Of a stretch of DNA of 64,000 nt, positions 44,779 through 55,400 are shown piece by piece; within the stretch, counting starts at the first letter, position 1, and every line of letters begins with the position of its first letter. The position numbers and the translations under genes were made by a program. The notes under the pieces are model-generated. The model saw only the letters and a program-made list of their open reading frames with translations, ran no database searches and was not told the origin of the DNA. Source of the DNA: Pseudopithomyces maydicus (taxonomy: Eukaryota; Ascomycota; Dothideomycetes; Pleosporales; Didymosphaeriaceae). The stretch spans positions 1 through 64,000 of the forward strand of contig JANTUC010000020.1 in assembly GCA_026873275.1 (NCBI GenBank), read 5' to 3'.

Positions 44779-47360
44779 ATGCAGGTCGCTTCCGCCGTCC
44801 GTATCCCCTCGCCGGAGCCAGAGCCAGAGCTCCCGGAGCCGCCCCGCAAGCGCGACCGCTCACCGTACGAAGCCGGCCCCTCGAAGCGCTCGCGAAGGTC
44901 GGACCACGATGGAGATGATCACGAAAAGCCACTGGGCCGAGACCGATCGCGCGACAGAGACCGCCACGGCGGGCGCGACGGCCATCGCAGGCGCGAGAAC
45001 GGAGACGCTTCTCGGCGCGATGCTGCGCAGAACGTGCAGGAAGATGACGAGCGTTTGAAGCTGTTCCAGGGTGCTTTCAGTGCAAGCCGCAAGCTTCCTA
45101 TCGACGATTCCAAGACCCGCGCTGGTGGCGCATATATCCCGCCTGCGAGGCTGCGCGCCATGCAGGCCGCCATCACCGATAAGAGCACCCCCGAGTTCCA
45201 GCGCATGGCCTGGGAGGCCCTCAAGAAATCCATCCAGGGCATGATCAACAAGTGCAATGTTGCCAACATCAAGATGATCGTGCCAGAGCTCTTTTCCGAG
45301 AATTTGATCCGTGGCCGCGGACTGTTCTGCCGAGCCATCATGAAGGCGCAGGCTGCGAGTTTGCCATTCACAAACATCTACGCGGCCATGGTTGCCATCG
45401 TAAACACAAAGCTTCCGCAGGTGGGGGACCTGCTGGTGCGTAGGCTCATCATGCAATTCCGCAAGTCTTTCAGGAGGAACGACAAGGCGGTTGCAGTGGC
45501 GAGCTCAATGTTCTTGGCACATCTGGCGAACACGCAGGTCGTCAATGAGATTCTGATGGCAGAAATCCTGCTGTTGTTGCTAAACAAGCCGACCGACGAC
45601 AGTGTTGAAATCGCTGTGGGTATCATGAAAGAAGTGGGACAGTTCATGGAGGAGATGAACGCCGCCATTTCCAATGCGATCTTTGACCAATTCCGGAACA
45701 TTCTCCACGAGGCGGATATCGATAAGCGTACGCAGTACATGATTGAGGTTTTGTTCCAAGTCCGAAAAGACAAGTACAAGGACAACCCGGCCGTCAAACA
45801 AGAGCTGGATTTGGTCGAGGAAGAGGATCAGCATACCCACCAGCACCACTTGGAGGATGAGATCAAGATTGAGGATGGCCTGAACATTTTCAAGTTCGAT
45901 CCGGATTACACAGAGAACGAGGAGCAGTACAAGAAGCTGAAGGCGGAGATCTTGGGCGAAGAAGAGGGTAGTGACGAGGAATACACTGACGCTTCGGATG
46001 AAGACGATGAGGACGAGGAGCAGAAGGCAGAAGATGTCAAGGACCAGACCAATGCGGATCTCGTGAGCCTGCGCAGAACGATCTACCTCACCATCAAGAG
46101 CAGCGGTGGCTTCGAAGAATGTTGCCACAAGCTCATGCGCATCAACCTGCCACATGGCCTGGAAAACGAACTGACGACCATGATTGTCGAGTGCGCGAGC
46201 CAAGAGCGCACCTATGAGAAGTTCTATGGTCAGATCGGAGAGCGCTTCTGCAAGATCAACCGCATGTGGACCGACCTCTTCGAAGACGGCTTCGTCCACT
46301 ACTACGAGACCATCCACCGTTTCGAGACGAACCGACTGCGTATCATCGCCCAGTTCTTCGCACATCTGCTCTCCACCGATGCGATCGGCCTCCACGTCTT
46401 GATGGCGGTCAAACTAAACGAAGAGGACACGACATCGAGCTCGCGTATCTTCATCAAGATCCTGTTCGAGGAGATGATGGCCACCCTGGGCCAGAAGACA
46501 CTAGTAGAGCGCCTAAAGGACCCCATGCTCCAAGACAGCCTCGTCGGCATCTTCCCAACAGACGACCAAGCCAAGACGCGCTTCGCCATCAACTTCTTCA
46601 CCGCCATCAGCATGGGCGTCCTCACAGAGGGCATGCGCGACCACCTCAAAAACAACGCCCCGAAGCCCGCCGCCCTCCCCGAGCCAGACTCAGACAGCGA
46701 CAGCATCTCCAGCCGCTCAAGCTACTCCTCCTACTCCTCCCGCACCAGGTCCCGCTCCAGGTCCCGCTCCAGGTCCCGAGGCAGGTCCCGCAGCATATCC
46801 CGCTCCCCCTCCCGCTCCCGCTCCCCCAGCAGATCCCCACGCCGCCACACCCGCCGCAATCGCAACCGCTCCTTCTCATCCTCCCGCTCCTACTCCCGCT
46901 CCCCCTCGCGCTCACCCCCACCACGGAAATCTCGCCGCTCCCGCTCCCGCTCCCGCTCCCGCAGCAGAGCTTCCTCCTACACCGCAGACTCAAGAAGCCG
47001 CTCCCCGCCCCCAGAAAGAGACAATACTCCTCAAGCCGCAGCCGCAGCCGAAGCCGCAGTCGCAGCCGCAGTCGCAGTCCCCCGCCCCGTCGACGCGCCC
47101 GCGAGCCTTCAAGCTCAGTGTCGCGCTCCAGATCTAGATCCAGATCGAGGTCCAGGTCCAGGTCCAGGTCCAGGTCGAGGTCAAGGTCGCGCTCTCCGCC
47201 CCCGCGTCGTCGTGCGAGTCCCAGCGTGTCGCGATCGGCCTCGCCGCCGCCGAAGACGAAGGGGAGCGGGAGGGCGAGGGCGAGGGGCAGGGACAGGCGG
47301 TATAGTAGTAGTGTGGAGAGGTCGCCTGGGCCGGTGAGGAGGGGGAGGAGGGATGAGTAA
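44779..47360 (+). CDS. CWC22: Pre-mRNA splicing factor CWC22
   Basis: Spliceosome component (NineTeen complex associated), nuclear, needed for the first splicing step and, in animals, for exon-junction complex loading. Start MQVASAVRIPSPEPE at 44779; an upstream GTG-initiated reading from 44752 is not needed. Order: charged N-terminus, MIF4G domain (from WEALKKSIQGMINKCNV through LPFTNIYAAMVAIVNTKLP to DDSVEIAVGIMKEVGQFM), acidic linker (EEEGSDEEYTDASDED), MA3 domain (LRRTIYLTIKSSGGFEECCHKL ... FFTAISMGVLTEGMRDHLKNNAP), then an RS-rich tail. In the tail one base is missing from the C run at 47008-47012. After it, the SR-rich reading continues in the next frame to TAA/TGA at 47358-47360 (ending RRGRRDE), while the unshifted frame loses its SR character and ends at 47337. 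No intron was seen. Confidence 0.93.
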
Positions 47361-48240
47361 AGGTAGTTAGTGAGTGAGTTGGTGAGTTGGTGAGGTGTTG
47401 GAATGAAATGAAATGAAATGAAATGGAGGTGGGGGTGGGTTGTTGTGGAGAGGGTTGGGTGTTTGAATTTTAGGGGTGGTGAGGAAGGGGGATGGGATAG
47501 TGGATGGGATTGAATGGAATGGAATTGAACGGGATAGGATGGGATAGCACAGGATAGTATGCGAGGGAGGGAAACCATACATGGTTGTTGTGTATGTGTG
47601 CATGTAGCGAGGTGGAGAGGAAGAGGAAGTGTATGCGTATACCCCCGTTTGATCGATGTTTCTTTTCAGGTGGTGTACCCGTGGACTCGAGTCCTGGAGA
47701 TGGTGACGTGACAGGACGTGACGTGACGTGACGTGAGGCCTACTTGGGGTGACTTACAGGCGGTGTGTGTTCATCTTACAGGCTGGATGGGACGAAATTG
47801 TATATACTAGGGATGTATGTGGTAGGGTAGGGTGGGGTGTATGTAAAATGGGAATTATAACTATGAGCAAGTGCAGTGCAGTGCAGTGAGGAAAGTTATA
47901 GTGTTTTGGTCAATGGTGTGAGGATATATACATATATTCACTTGATTAAACAGCTTTTTTAAAGGGCAGCTAATAACAAATTACATATGTATATATATAT
48001 TTAAAATTGTGCAAATGTATGCGTTTATCTAGTAAGGTAAGTGGGACGGTAAGGCAAAAGCGGCAAGATGTATACGTACATGTATAGAATCGCCATTTCG
48101 TATGTATACCAGGCGGCATTGTGCAGATATAACGTCACATCGATGGGCTGAGCTATCGAAATACTTGGTGTCCCTCGAGATACTGGGAGAATGCTTTAGT
48201 GTAGTTGTGGTGCTGTTCTGAGCATAGAGATATCTATCCT

Positions 48241-48333
<93 letters not shown>

Positions 48334-48900
48334 GAAATAGGCAAGGTGTTGAGGCGCTAGGAATGTGCTTAAGGAGGACTATATTAACGACTGAATTAGG
48401 GAAATAATAATCTGGTTAGTTAATTAACTAAATACTGGCTGCTATTTCTTTAATTTTGCGCAATTGATACAAGAGGGGATGATAGCTTTTTTCTACCCGT
48501 CTTGATATAGCTAGTCACTTTGTTACCGCTTTCTTGAAAAATGTGAATATGTTGGATGGAACAATTGTGTCTGGGGCGCATTTGGCGGGAGGCGGTATGG
48601 TCGGGCTGGATTGTTATGGTTGTGATGGAAGATGGGAGGACGGGAAGACTTAGTTGAGAATTAAATGGACAGGATGGTTGGTTAGATAAGAGAAGACTGG
48701 TAGATTAAATAAGGTGGTAACAGGGTAGATTAAGACGGAAGTGGTAAATATGTAGTTAATTCCAGCACCACAGCTACTGCTAAGTGGTGCATGTACGTAA
48801 AAGTTTTCACCTACTCAGCGCTACTCTGCCGCTACCTTTTCCAAAAACCGAAACCATACTTAGGTAAAAATGCCGCCTTGCCATCCTTCGGGCATTTTCT
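47361..48900. repeat. Intergenic region rich in short tandem repeats
   Basis: Contains GAAAT pentamers (about 47403-47431), degenerate GGGATA-like words (47500-47560), ACGTG repeats (about 47704-47738) and GTGCA repeats (about 47872-47888). 47930-48010 is AT-rich, and the (TAG)31 tract at 48241-48333 is listed separately. No coding sequence was recognised. Confidence 0.7.
48241..48333. repeat. (TAG)31 microsatellite
   Basis: Thirty-one perfect TAG units (93 bp). A perfect tract of this length is likely to be polymorphic between strains. Confidence 0.97.
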
Positions 48901-49020
48901 TTATTTCCAGCTATCAGCTATACGTACGTAGAACCCGATCACTATACCTGGGGACAAACAGAAAGAGACGTTGTGTAGACACAACACCACATTAATATAC
49001 CATCTCAAAGTTTTATAACC

Positions 49021-49032
49021 CCCCCCCCCCCG
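49021..49032. repeat. Poly-C tract
   Basis: Twelve consecutive C residues upstream of the small ORF at 49133. The length call is uncertain given the homopolymer problems elsewhere. Confidence 0.8.
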
Positions 49033-49132
49033 AATTACCGCAAGAACATTGATACATATCTCAGTGTCTCCTATCACATACATAAACTCACAAACATCTA
49101 ACCACCCTTCATCAAAAATCCTACACAACCAT

Positions 49133-49462
49133 ATGCCCTTCCTCCTCGAAGCTCTTTTGCTAACCACCGCATCACCCATCATCGGCGCCGCTTTCCTGCT
49201 ACTCAAAGGAATGGCCGAGGGCTACGATACTGACCACGAGTATACCATTGACGATTATTTCGAGCACAAGGCACGGAGGCGGGAGAAGATGAAGATGAAT
49301 ACGCTACTGAAGGCAAGGGTGGATAGGCTGGATGAGTATGCGGTGCTGATGAGGCCGGATTTGCTGATTGATGATGCTGCCGGGAAGGAGATTGGGAGGA
49401 GGTTGAAGGTGATGGAGAAGTATGTGGGGAGGGTTGGGGGAGGAGGAGGACGGTGTGAGTGA
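49133..49462 (+). CDS. Small hypothetical protein with N-terminal hydrophobic segment
   Basis: Unrecognised, 109 residues from MPFLLEALLLTTASPIIGA. The first 25 residues are hydrophobic (membrane anchor or signal). They are followed by an acidic patch (YDTDHEYTIDDYFEHK) and a Lys/Arg-rich helix-prone region, ending in a Gly run. A longer reading from 49049 in the same frame adds a low-complexity N-terminus. The regular charge pattern and ATG context support coding, but no family was recognised. Confidence 0.4.
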   Translation: MPFLLEALLLTTASPIIGAAFLLLKGMAEGYDTDHEYTIDDYFEHKARRREKMKMNTLLKARVDRLDEYAVLMRPDLLIDDAAGKEIGRRLKVMEKYVGRVGGGGGRCE

Positions 49463-50060
49463 CCTCCCGTAGTACGTTGTGGAGAGAAAGAATAAGATAT
49501 GATACCGTGTCAAATTTACTGGGTTGGTGAAGCTTGTCACCCTCTTAATAGATATGAAATGATCGAACGTAAACTACTCCAAGTATAGGCTAGCCTTTTG
49601 GTTGTGGCAATGGATTCGTGGAGCTCCCATGGTTCGTGAGGCCCAACAATGGGATTAGCAGCCTCTACGCGTACCATGGTATAGCGCCCAACATAGATCT
49701 CTACATATAATATGAAGAGACTGTGTACTCGACATCTGACTTCCTCAAATTCCACTAAACAATATACGTCTGCTCGATATACGCCCGCGATAACCACCGA
49801 AAGCATCCAACCCGCATCAACAACCAAAGAGCCAACACCCATAGTTTCAAGCATGGAAGTATCATCGTCACACACCATCCCCAGGACAACCTTCTGGTCA
49901 AAATGGCACAAAATCACATGTACACATCCACCTTCACTGCATAGTCTTAGGCACCAACGCTGACAGTGGCGCAGCCAAACGCACATCCATTCACCCAGAT
50001 AGTCACTCAAACAAGATCCCACGCATTCTATCCAACATCATCCACCACGCACCATCTAGA

Positions 50061-50748
50061 ATGACCCCACCAGCCCCAGATTGCCCAGCAAGTCCACCCA
50101 GGGATCCCTCTATCACGCCCAAACACCAATCCCCAACACCAACAACAAAAGCCCGCATCCACAATCTCAGATCCTTCCTCGGGATTCACCCACCAGCTTT
50201 CAAAGCCCTGCTCGAAAGCGAAAAGCAAGAATACAGGTCCTGGCATGAATACCCCAGCGAAGAACGCCGCGCAAGACTCCGCTTCGAGCAAATAGCAGAC
50301 TCGCGGGAGGACGTCGATACCATGATGAAGGCGTGGCGGCTTGAGCATCCGCCGCCCGGGCTCTCGGCACCGGTTCGAGATTTGGTGGAGGAGCAGCAGG
50401 CTGTCTTCGCCGCTGCTCATGGGGGAAGGCGTACCTGGACTTACCGCCGCTTGAAGAAGACGTGCTGTGGAACGCGGTGACTTTCCACGAGTATTTGTGG
50501 ACGAGCTCAGAGTGTGGGATTTGTCGGGGGAAGGGGGGCCCGGTGTATAGGTTGGGGTGTGGGCATTATGTGCATGTTGGGTGCTTGGAGCGGAGCTATG
50601 AGGTGTGGATGGGGAGGGAGGGCGCGATGAAGAGTGTAGTTGCTGTAGGAGTCTGAAGGAATTGTTGGGGGGGTTGCAGAGGTTGGAGGTGGAGAGGATG
50701 GTGAGTCGATTGGGGGAGAAATTGGTGCCGTGGAGGAGACCGTTGTGA
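50061..50748 (+). CDS. RING-type zinc finger protein (putative E3 ligase), two frame breaks
   Basis: Putative ubiquitin ligase. The Pro-rich N-terminus (MTPPAPDCPASPPRDPS) is followed by a helical region (FKALLESEKQEYRSW, RARLRFEQIADSRED) and a C-terminal RING-H2 finger: CGIC, then LGCGHYVHVGCLE (C-x-H-x2-H-x2-C), then CSCC as the last ligand pair. These parts lie in three frames. One base is missing from the GGGGG at 50421-50425 (restores KAYLDLPPLEEDVLW), and one is missing near 50632-50636 (restores the CSCC pair and the tail ending in VPWRRPL at 50748). That the last zinc ligands appear only after the second correction supports the joined model. Confidence 0.65.
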
Positions 50749-51916
50749 GGAGAGTCAGGAATGCTTGACAGAGTACAAGATCGCAATTCCTAACAATGCT
50801 GTGATGCCCTGTGCTCGATTGTACGTAATACCGCGGTTTGCAATCAGGGCGTATGCGGAGTTTGCCAAGGATGGAATGAAGTGGTAGAAGGGATTGGAAT
50901 GGAGTTTGGTTACGTTGGGATCGGACGCCAAGTGACTTCATAATGAAGCGACGCGCTGCCAATGAATACCGCAATCCAACAGCGAATTTCCCTGTGCATG
51001 CCGGAGAAATGTTTGCAAAATAGCACTCCTGGATGCTGTCGTGGCTTTAGAATGGATGGTATAATACACTTTCAGGGTCCTTTGACGTGCTCATCTTTGC
51101 CTTCTCTCTAGCTCTCCTTTGGTTGCGACCATTGTGGCTTCCAGGAGGTTTGGTTATGTGGGCGATGAGATGCTGACACAACACAGTGCTTTCAGTAAAA
51201 TCAATCTTCTCTCATGTGTAAGAGGCTAATCTGATAACAGTTCGTCAGTTCGTGAAACACGAAAGGTGGGGTGTCGAGTTGTAATTGTTGATTGCTGACC
51301 ACCAGAGCTTTGAGTACCACTAACCTGGATCGACGAACAAGTCGTGTGACTTTGGGTAATGTTGGTAATCATTTTCAGTTTATTGGAGCCTTGGGAATAT
51401 CTATGTAAGTGCTGACGGTGTACAGTGATCGCAGATACTCGCGAGCTGCATTGTTCTATTCGCCAGATGGGTCAGAAAAAGTACTCTTCCTGGTGTGGGG
51501 GGTACAACAGAGCCCTTCTGGCAACAGGTTTCGAGATACTAATTTAGATGATATGTACTAACAAGGTGATACATAATAAGTTAGGTGATGTGACTAACAT
51601 CGTTGAAATTGACTGCCAGAAGAACTGCTGGCTCACCGAACACAAGGACATCTCGTCTGCTGATAGCTTCATAGATTGTGTGGTATATGCGTACGCTACA
51701 GACATTTCGAAAACAAACATTGCTGACAAAATGATAGTCCGTATTCGAGAACTCGCTAACAAAATGATAGTGCTTCGTTGAATACCCGCTGACAAAATAC
51801 AGGACTATATATGAAACCGCTGACTCCACAGTGTTGTGCTCATTTGCTGACATACAGATATTTTCCTTCTATCATTTCCTTCAGTCTCATTTTCTTTCCT
51901 TTACAGAGCAAAGCTA
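50749..51916. other. Intergenic region with short repeats
   Basis: No recognisable gene. About 51715-51800 contains three imperfect copies, spaced about 31 bp, of a CGCTGACAAAATGATAGT-like word. Confidence 0.5.
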
Positions 51917-52417
51917 TTGAGCACGCAGAGCATATGTCTTTCGACTCGTGCTTCGCACAGTCTGCTGACTATCTCAAAGGAACCCACTCAGCCTCCACCA
52001 AGCACTGACGTCACATACACCGAACTCGGCTGCTTCGATGCCACCAACGACGCAGGAGTCCGACTCCTCAGGGGCCCCGCCGAACAACGTGTCGACGACC
52101 TCACGCAAGCCAGTTGCCAAGAATTCTGTAACACGGCGAAGGGCGCCCCTGAAGGCGGCTTCAAGTATTACGGAATCGAGTTCGGTCGAGACTGCCGCTG
52201 CTCCAACGAGTTGAGCTGGAGCGGTGACGATCTGCAGGACGACCCGTCACTGTGCAACAGTGCGCTGACTGGCGACCCTAACACGTACGCCGGAGGGGAG
52301 GGACGTATCACGGTGTGGCAGAACGACGACTATAAAGGAGGGGTACGTCAACTCTCGTACATGTTGCTCAATAGCTCTATGCTCTGTATACTTTTCTTTT
52401 TGTATGATCCAGGGTGA
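51917..52417 (+). CDS. WSC-domain protein (fragment or first exon)
   Basis: The frame contains one WSC domain (about residues 32-133): YTELGCFDATNDAGVRLL, ASCQEFCNTA, YYGIEFGRDCRCSNEL, DPSLCNSALTGDPNTYAGG. WSC domains bind polysaccharide and occur in cell-wall sensors and secreted oxidases. Six of the usual eight Cys are visible; the C-x-G...CGG pair near the end reads L-T-G...AGG. The N-terminus as listed lacks a clear signal peptide, and the real start may be in an upstream exon. The frame ends soon after a GTACGT possible donor near 52347, so a downstream exon is likely. Gene limits are uncertain. Confidence 0.55.
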   Translation: MSTQSICLSTRASHSLLTISKEPTQPPPSTDVTYTELGCFDATNDAGVRLLRGPAEQRVDDLTQASCQEFCNTAKGAPEGGFKYYGIEFGRDCRCSNELSWSGDDLQDDPSLCNSALTGDPNTYAGGEGRITVWQNDDYKGGVRQLSYMLLNSSMLCILFFLYDPG

Positions 52418-55400
52418 GTATCATGGTAAGTAGTCTGCGCTTCGGCCCAGGCATTGAAACCGTTCAGCTGCGGGGTTTATATTCGCAGCTGCTATGTGTA
52501 GGTACCCATTCCTTCCCTCTGTGATCACGCTGACTTTGTGAAGTGGTCGGAAAGAACGATGGTCAAGGCAATTAGCTCGGGGATTGATCTATTCGGTACC
52601 TCGATAACGGACTGGCGCCATTTCGAACAACACCACCACGGTCTTACGAACGCGACATGATTCCGACGATAGACTCACTCTGGTCCACCGAAATTCCAGT
52701 CATTCGAGAAGAGACACATCTTAGCAACTCCGCCATTGCGCAGCAGCAGGGTGTGTGGTAAGTCCATGAACTAACTTCTGGTGTAGCCACAATCCCAAGG
52801 CGAACCTTGGATGCCATTCACATGGCCGCCGAGCCGTCCACCAGGCAACCCCGGAGATGCCGTCGACGACGCCTCGTACTGGGCAGACAGCGGTCCGACC
52901 GGTCGATTCGCCCGCTACGCGAGGAAGGTACGCGCTTTGCTGTAGGAGAATAACGCACTTGGGAGGAGGAACTGTACAGTCGCGTTGGAACATGTGTGGA
53001 GGTAATACTTGCATACATTAGCGGTAGGTTCAGCGCTGTCATTGTGGAGTAATCTAGCTGACTGGGTTCTAGATCTAAGGGTTATGGCATTCTTTTGGCA
53101 TATATAGCGGAGTTGGTAATCTTTGACGACACTCGCTTGGGGCCCCAGCTGTTAGGTAGTTCAATCGAACTGTTATTGTTCGACACGTTGTTTCTGGCTA
53201 TATGATTTGAAAAAATTTGGCGAACTAATGATTACTGGGGCAGCTCAGCACTAGGTGATGCGGCCCGAGGGCTCACTCGCACGGGACATGGAGGGTTAGG
53301 TTATCTTGATCCTGTGCATTCGGTCGGAATAGGCCGGCATGTCTGCCCTGTGTTCCAACTAAAAGAGAAGAAGAATGGTTTTCAGATGGTAGGGGGGAGG
53401 GAAGGGGAGGGGAGCAGCTGATGGGTGCTGAATAAGTGGACGAATCCATAAACGAGGCGAAAACACAGAGCGAGGCCTCTCGAAATTAAAATTTGCTATT
53501 TCGAAAATCACCACACTATTGATCAGATATTCGCCAGGAGATGGAAAGAACAAAACTCATCGGCGAGTGTTCACCCAATCCTTTCGCCTGTCGTCAACTG
53601 GCCAAGGCGACAAAAACAAATAACAACATCACAAGGCGGTAGCCTAACAGATCCCCCCTCATCTATTTTTGCCCACGACGCCAATCTATAGGCGTCTTGC
53701 CGGAGACCAATGTCAATCCGATTGTACCTGCTTGGTGAACGCTGGGGTGCGACAGGCTGCCTTAACTCGCACCTGCCTGCCCCGGACAATATACCAATCT
53801 GGCAAGAGCCCCGACTCCCGCTACTGCCACGAGGCAGCAGCGCGCCATCATCAAGATCTGCATTGCTTGCTTTACACTACCTATAATGCTCCCCGATTCC
53901 CTCTTTTAGATTCTTTAATCCTTCACCCATCCGTGAGAGACAGTTATCCCCGTGAGTTTTACCATTCGTCCTGGCGGCGGCCTGCTCGCCGAACTGGGCG
54001 GGCTCTATCAGTACCCGGCAAAGCGCCATCTATTGGAACAAGACCATCTGGATCTGTCAAATTGCTTTCCCGCACAACCTTCGCATCGGCCTTCGTTCTT
54101 CCATGCATTGGGCCTCAGCGCACGCATTCGAGACACTCTCGACCAGGAGCGCTACAAATACGATGACCACACACCGGAGATGCAACATCTAACCGCCCTC
54201 AGGCTTGGGCTGGCAAGCGACTGGCCAGATTCCACGCCTCGTCGCATGAGCAAGGTCGACAATTCGAGAACTGCCCCTTGCCGCGTCTTGAGAAGGTGGG
54301 GTGATGTCCTGAGAAGATCTGGAACCCTCCCTGGTGCGAAGTTGCTTTTGCAGCGCGCCTTCAAGGCTGCATGCTGGTCACCTGACGATGATTCGCGGAT
54401 GTTGCCGTGCTGTACCGCCCGTCCATGTGTCGCGGCCAGAGATCTGGCGAAGTGGCACTACGCCCGACCCCAAGCCATGGTGATGGTACGAAGCGGCCCT
54501 GGTATATCCTTTGGCAGTCTGGAACCCAACAAGGTTTGACGGCCTCTTTCTGGACACTGACGTTACGAACTAAGCAGTGTCGTGGCTGCGGCCTCCACCA
54601 AAGTTTCCCTCTTCGCAGTTTGCATCAACATTGTATAGGCGCACACAATGCATTGGAAACGAACGGGAGATGCCGCGGCTCAACATGTGTGGCATAGCCT
54701 TCCAGACTTGGTTTGCGATCAGAAAACCAAAGTGGTCTAGGATCCCAAGTCAACTCTGGCTGCTTGTGCGCGCATCGACTATCCACATCCTTTCCGGGCC
54801 TAGTGGCCTGTAGCCTGCGGGAAGGATCAGTGTGGATGTGGGACCCGCCAATCCATCGGGCCGGCAGGGATTCCTTCCATTCGGAGAGGGTCAAACGCAG
54901 GCGAGGCCGATGGGGTCGATACCTCCGCACTATTTTTTCCGCCTACGAGCGGCGAGGCCGATGGTGCGAAGTCAATTTCCAACAGTCCTGCTTGACAGAA
55001 CTAGATCGGAACCGTTCCTGCAAACACTACCTGACGTTTACGAGGACGAGAATGGAAACGGTCCACGGGTCGTCGTCCAGTCCGCTAAAATTACCACGGT
55101 GGAGGGTGCACAGCAATATCGGTCGAACATGCAAGGCCGCGCCCGCTGCCAACCAGCGTTGCTCGTTGGCTACGGAACTGCAAAGGTAATCCGGCCACGC
55201 ATCGCACGGTTGTGGGCGTCCAACCTAAACCGTAATATTGGTACTGTGCCAGTCAGCAACCACCATGTGGATCACCCGTTATCGTGGCTTGCGTGACCTG
55301 ACATGTCCATAACCTTTCTAGAACGACTCGGTTGTGGGACGACGACTTCAGAAAAGTATGCTGCAACTAACAGACCATTTTCTCGCTAGCAATACATACA

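Noticed and set aside
46646..47578. Minus-strand ORF of 310 codons opposite CWC22
   Set aside because: Antisense of the RS-repeat tail; low-complexity artefact.
52657..52948. Possible two-exon small gene (MIPTIDSLWSTEIP..., then PWMPFTWPPSRPPGN)
   Set aside because: The only intron that would join them is about 30 bp, and the joined frame is inconsistent.
53952..54539. 195-codon plus-strand ORF
   Set aside because: No recognisable motif and no supporting splice structure; expected by chance in GC-rich DNA. A real orphan gene cannot be excluded.
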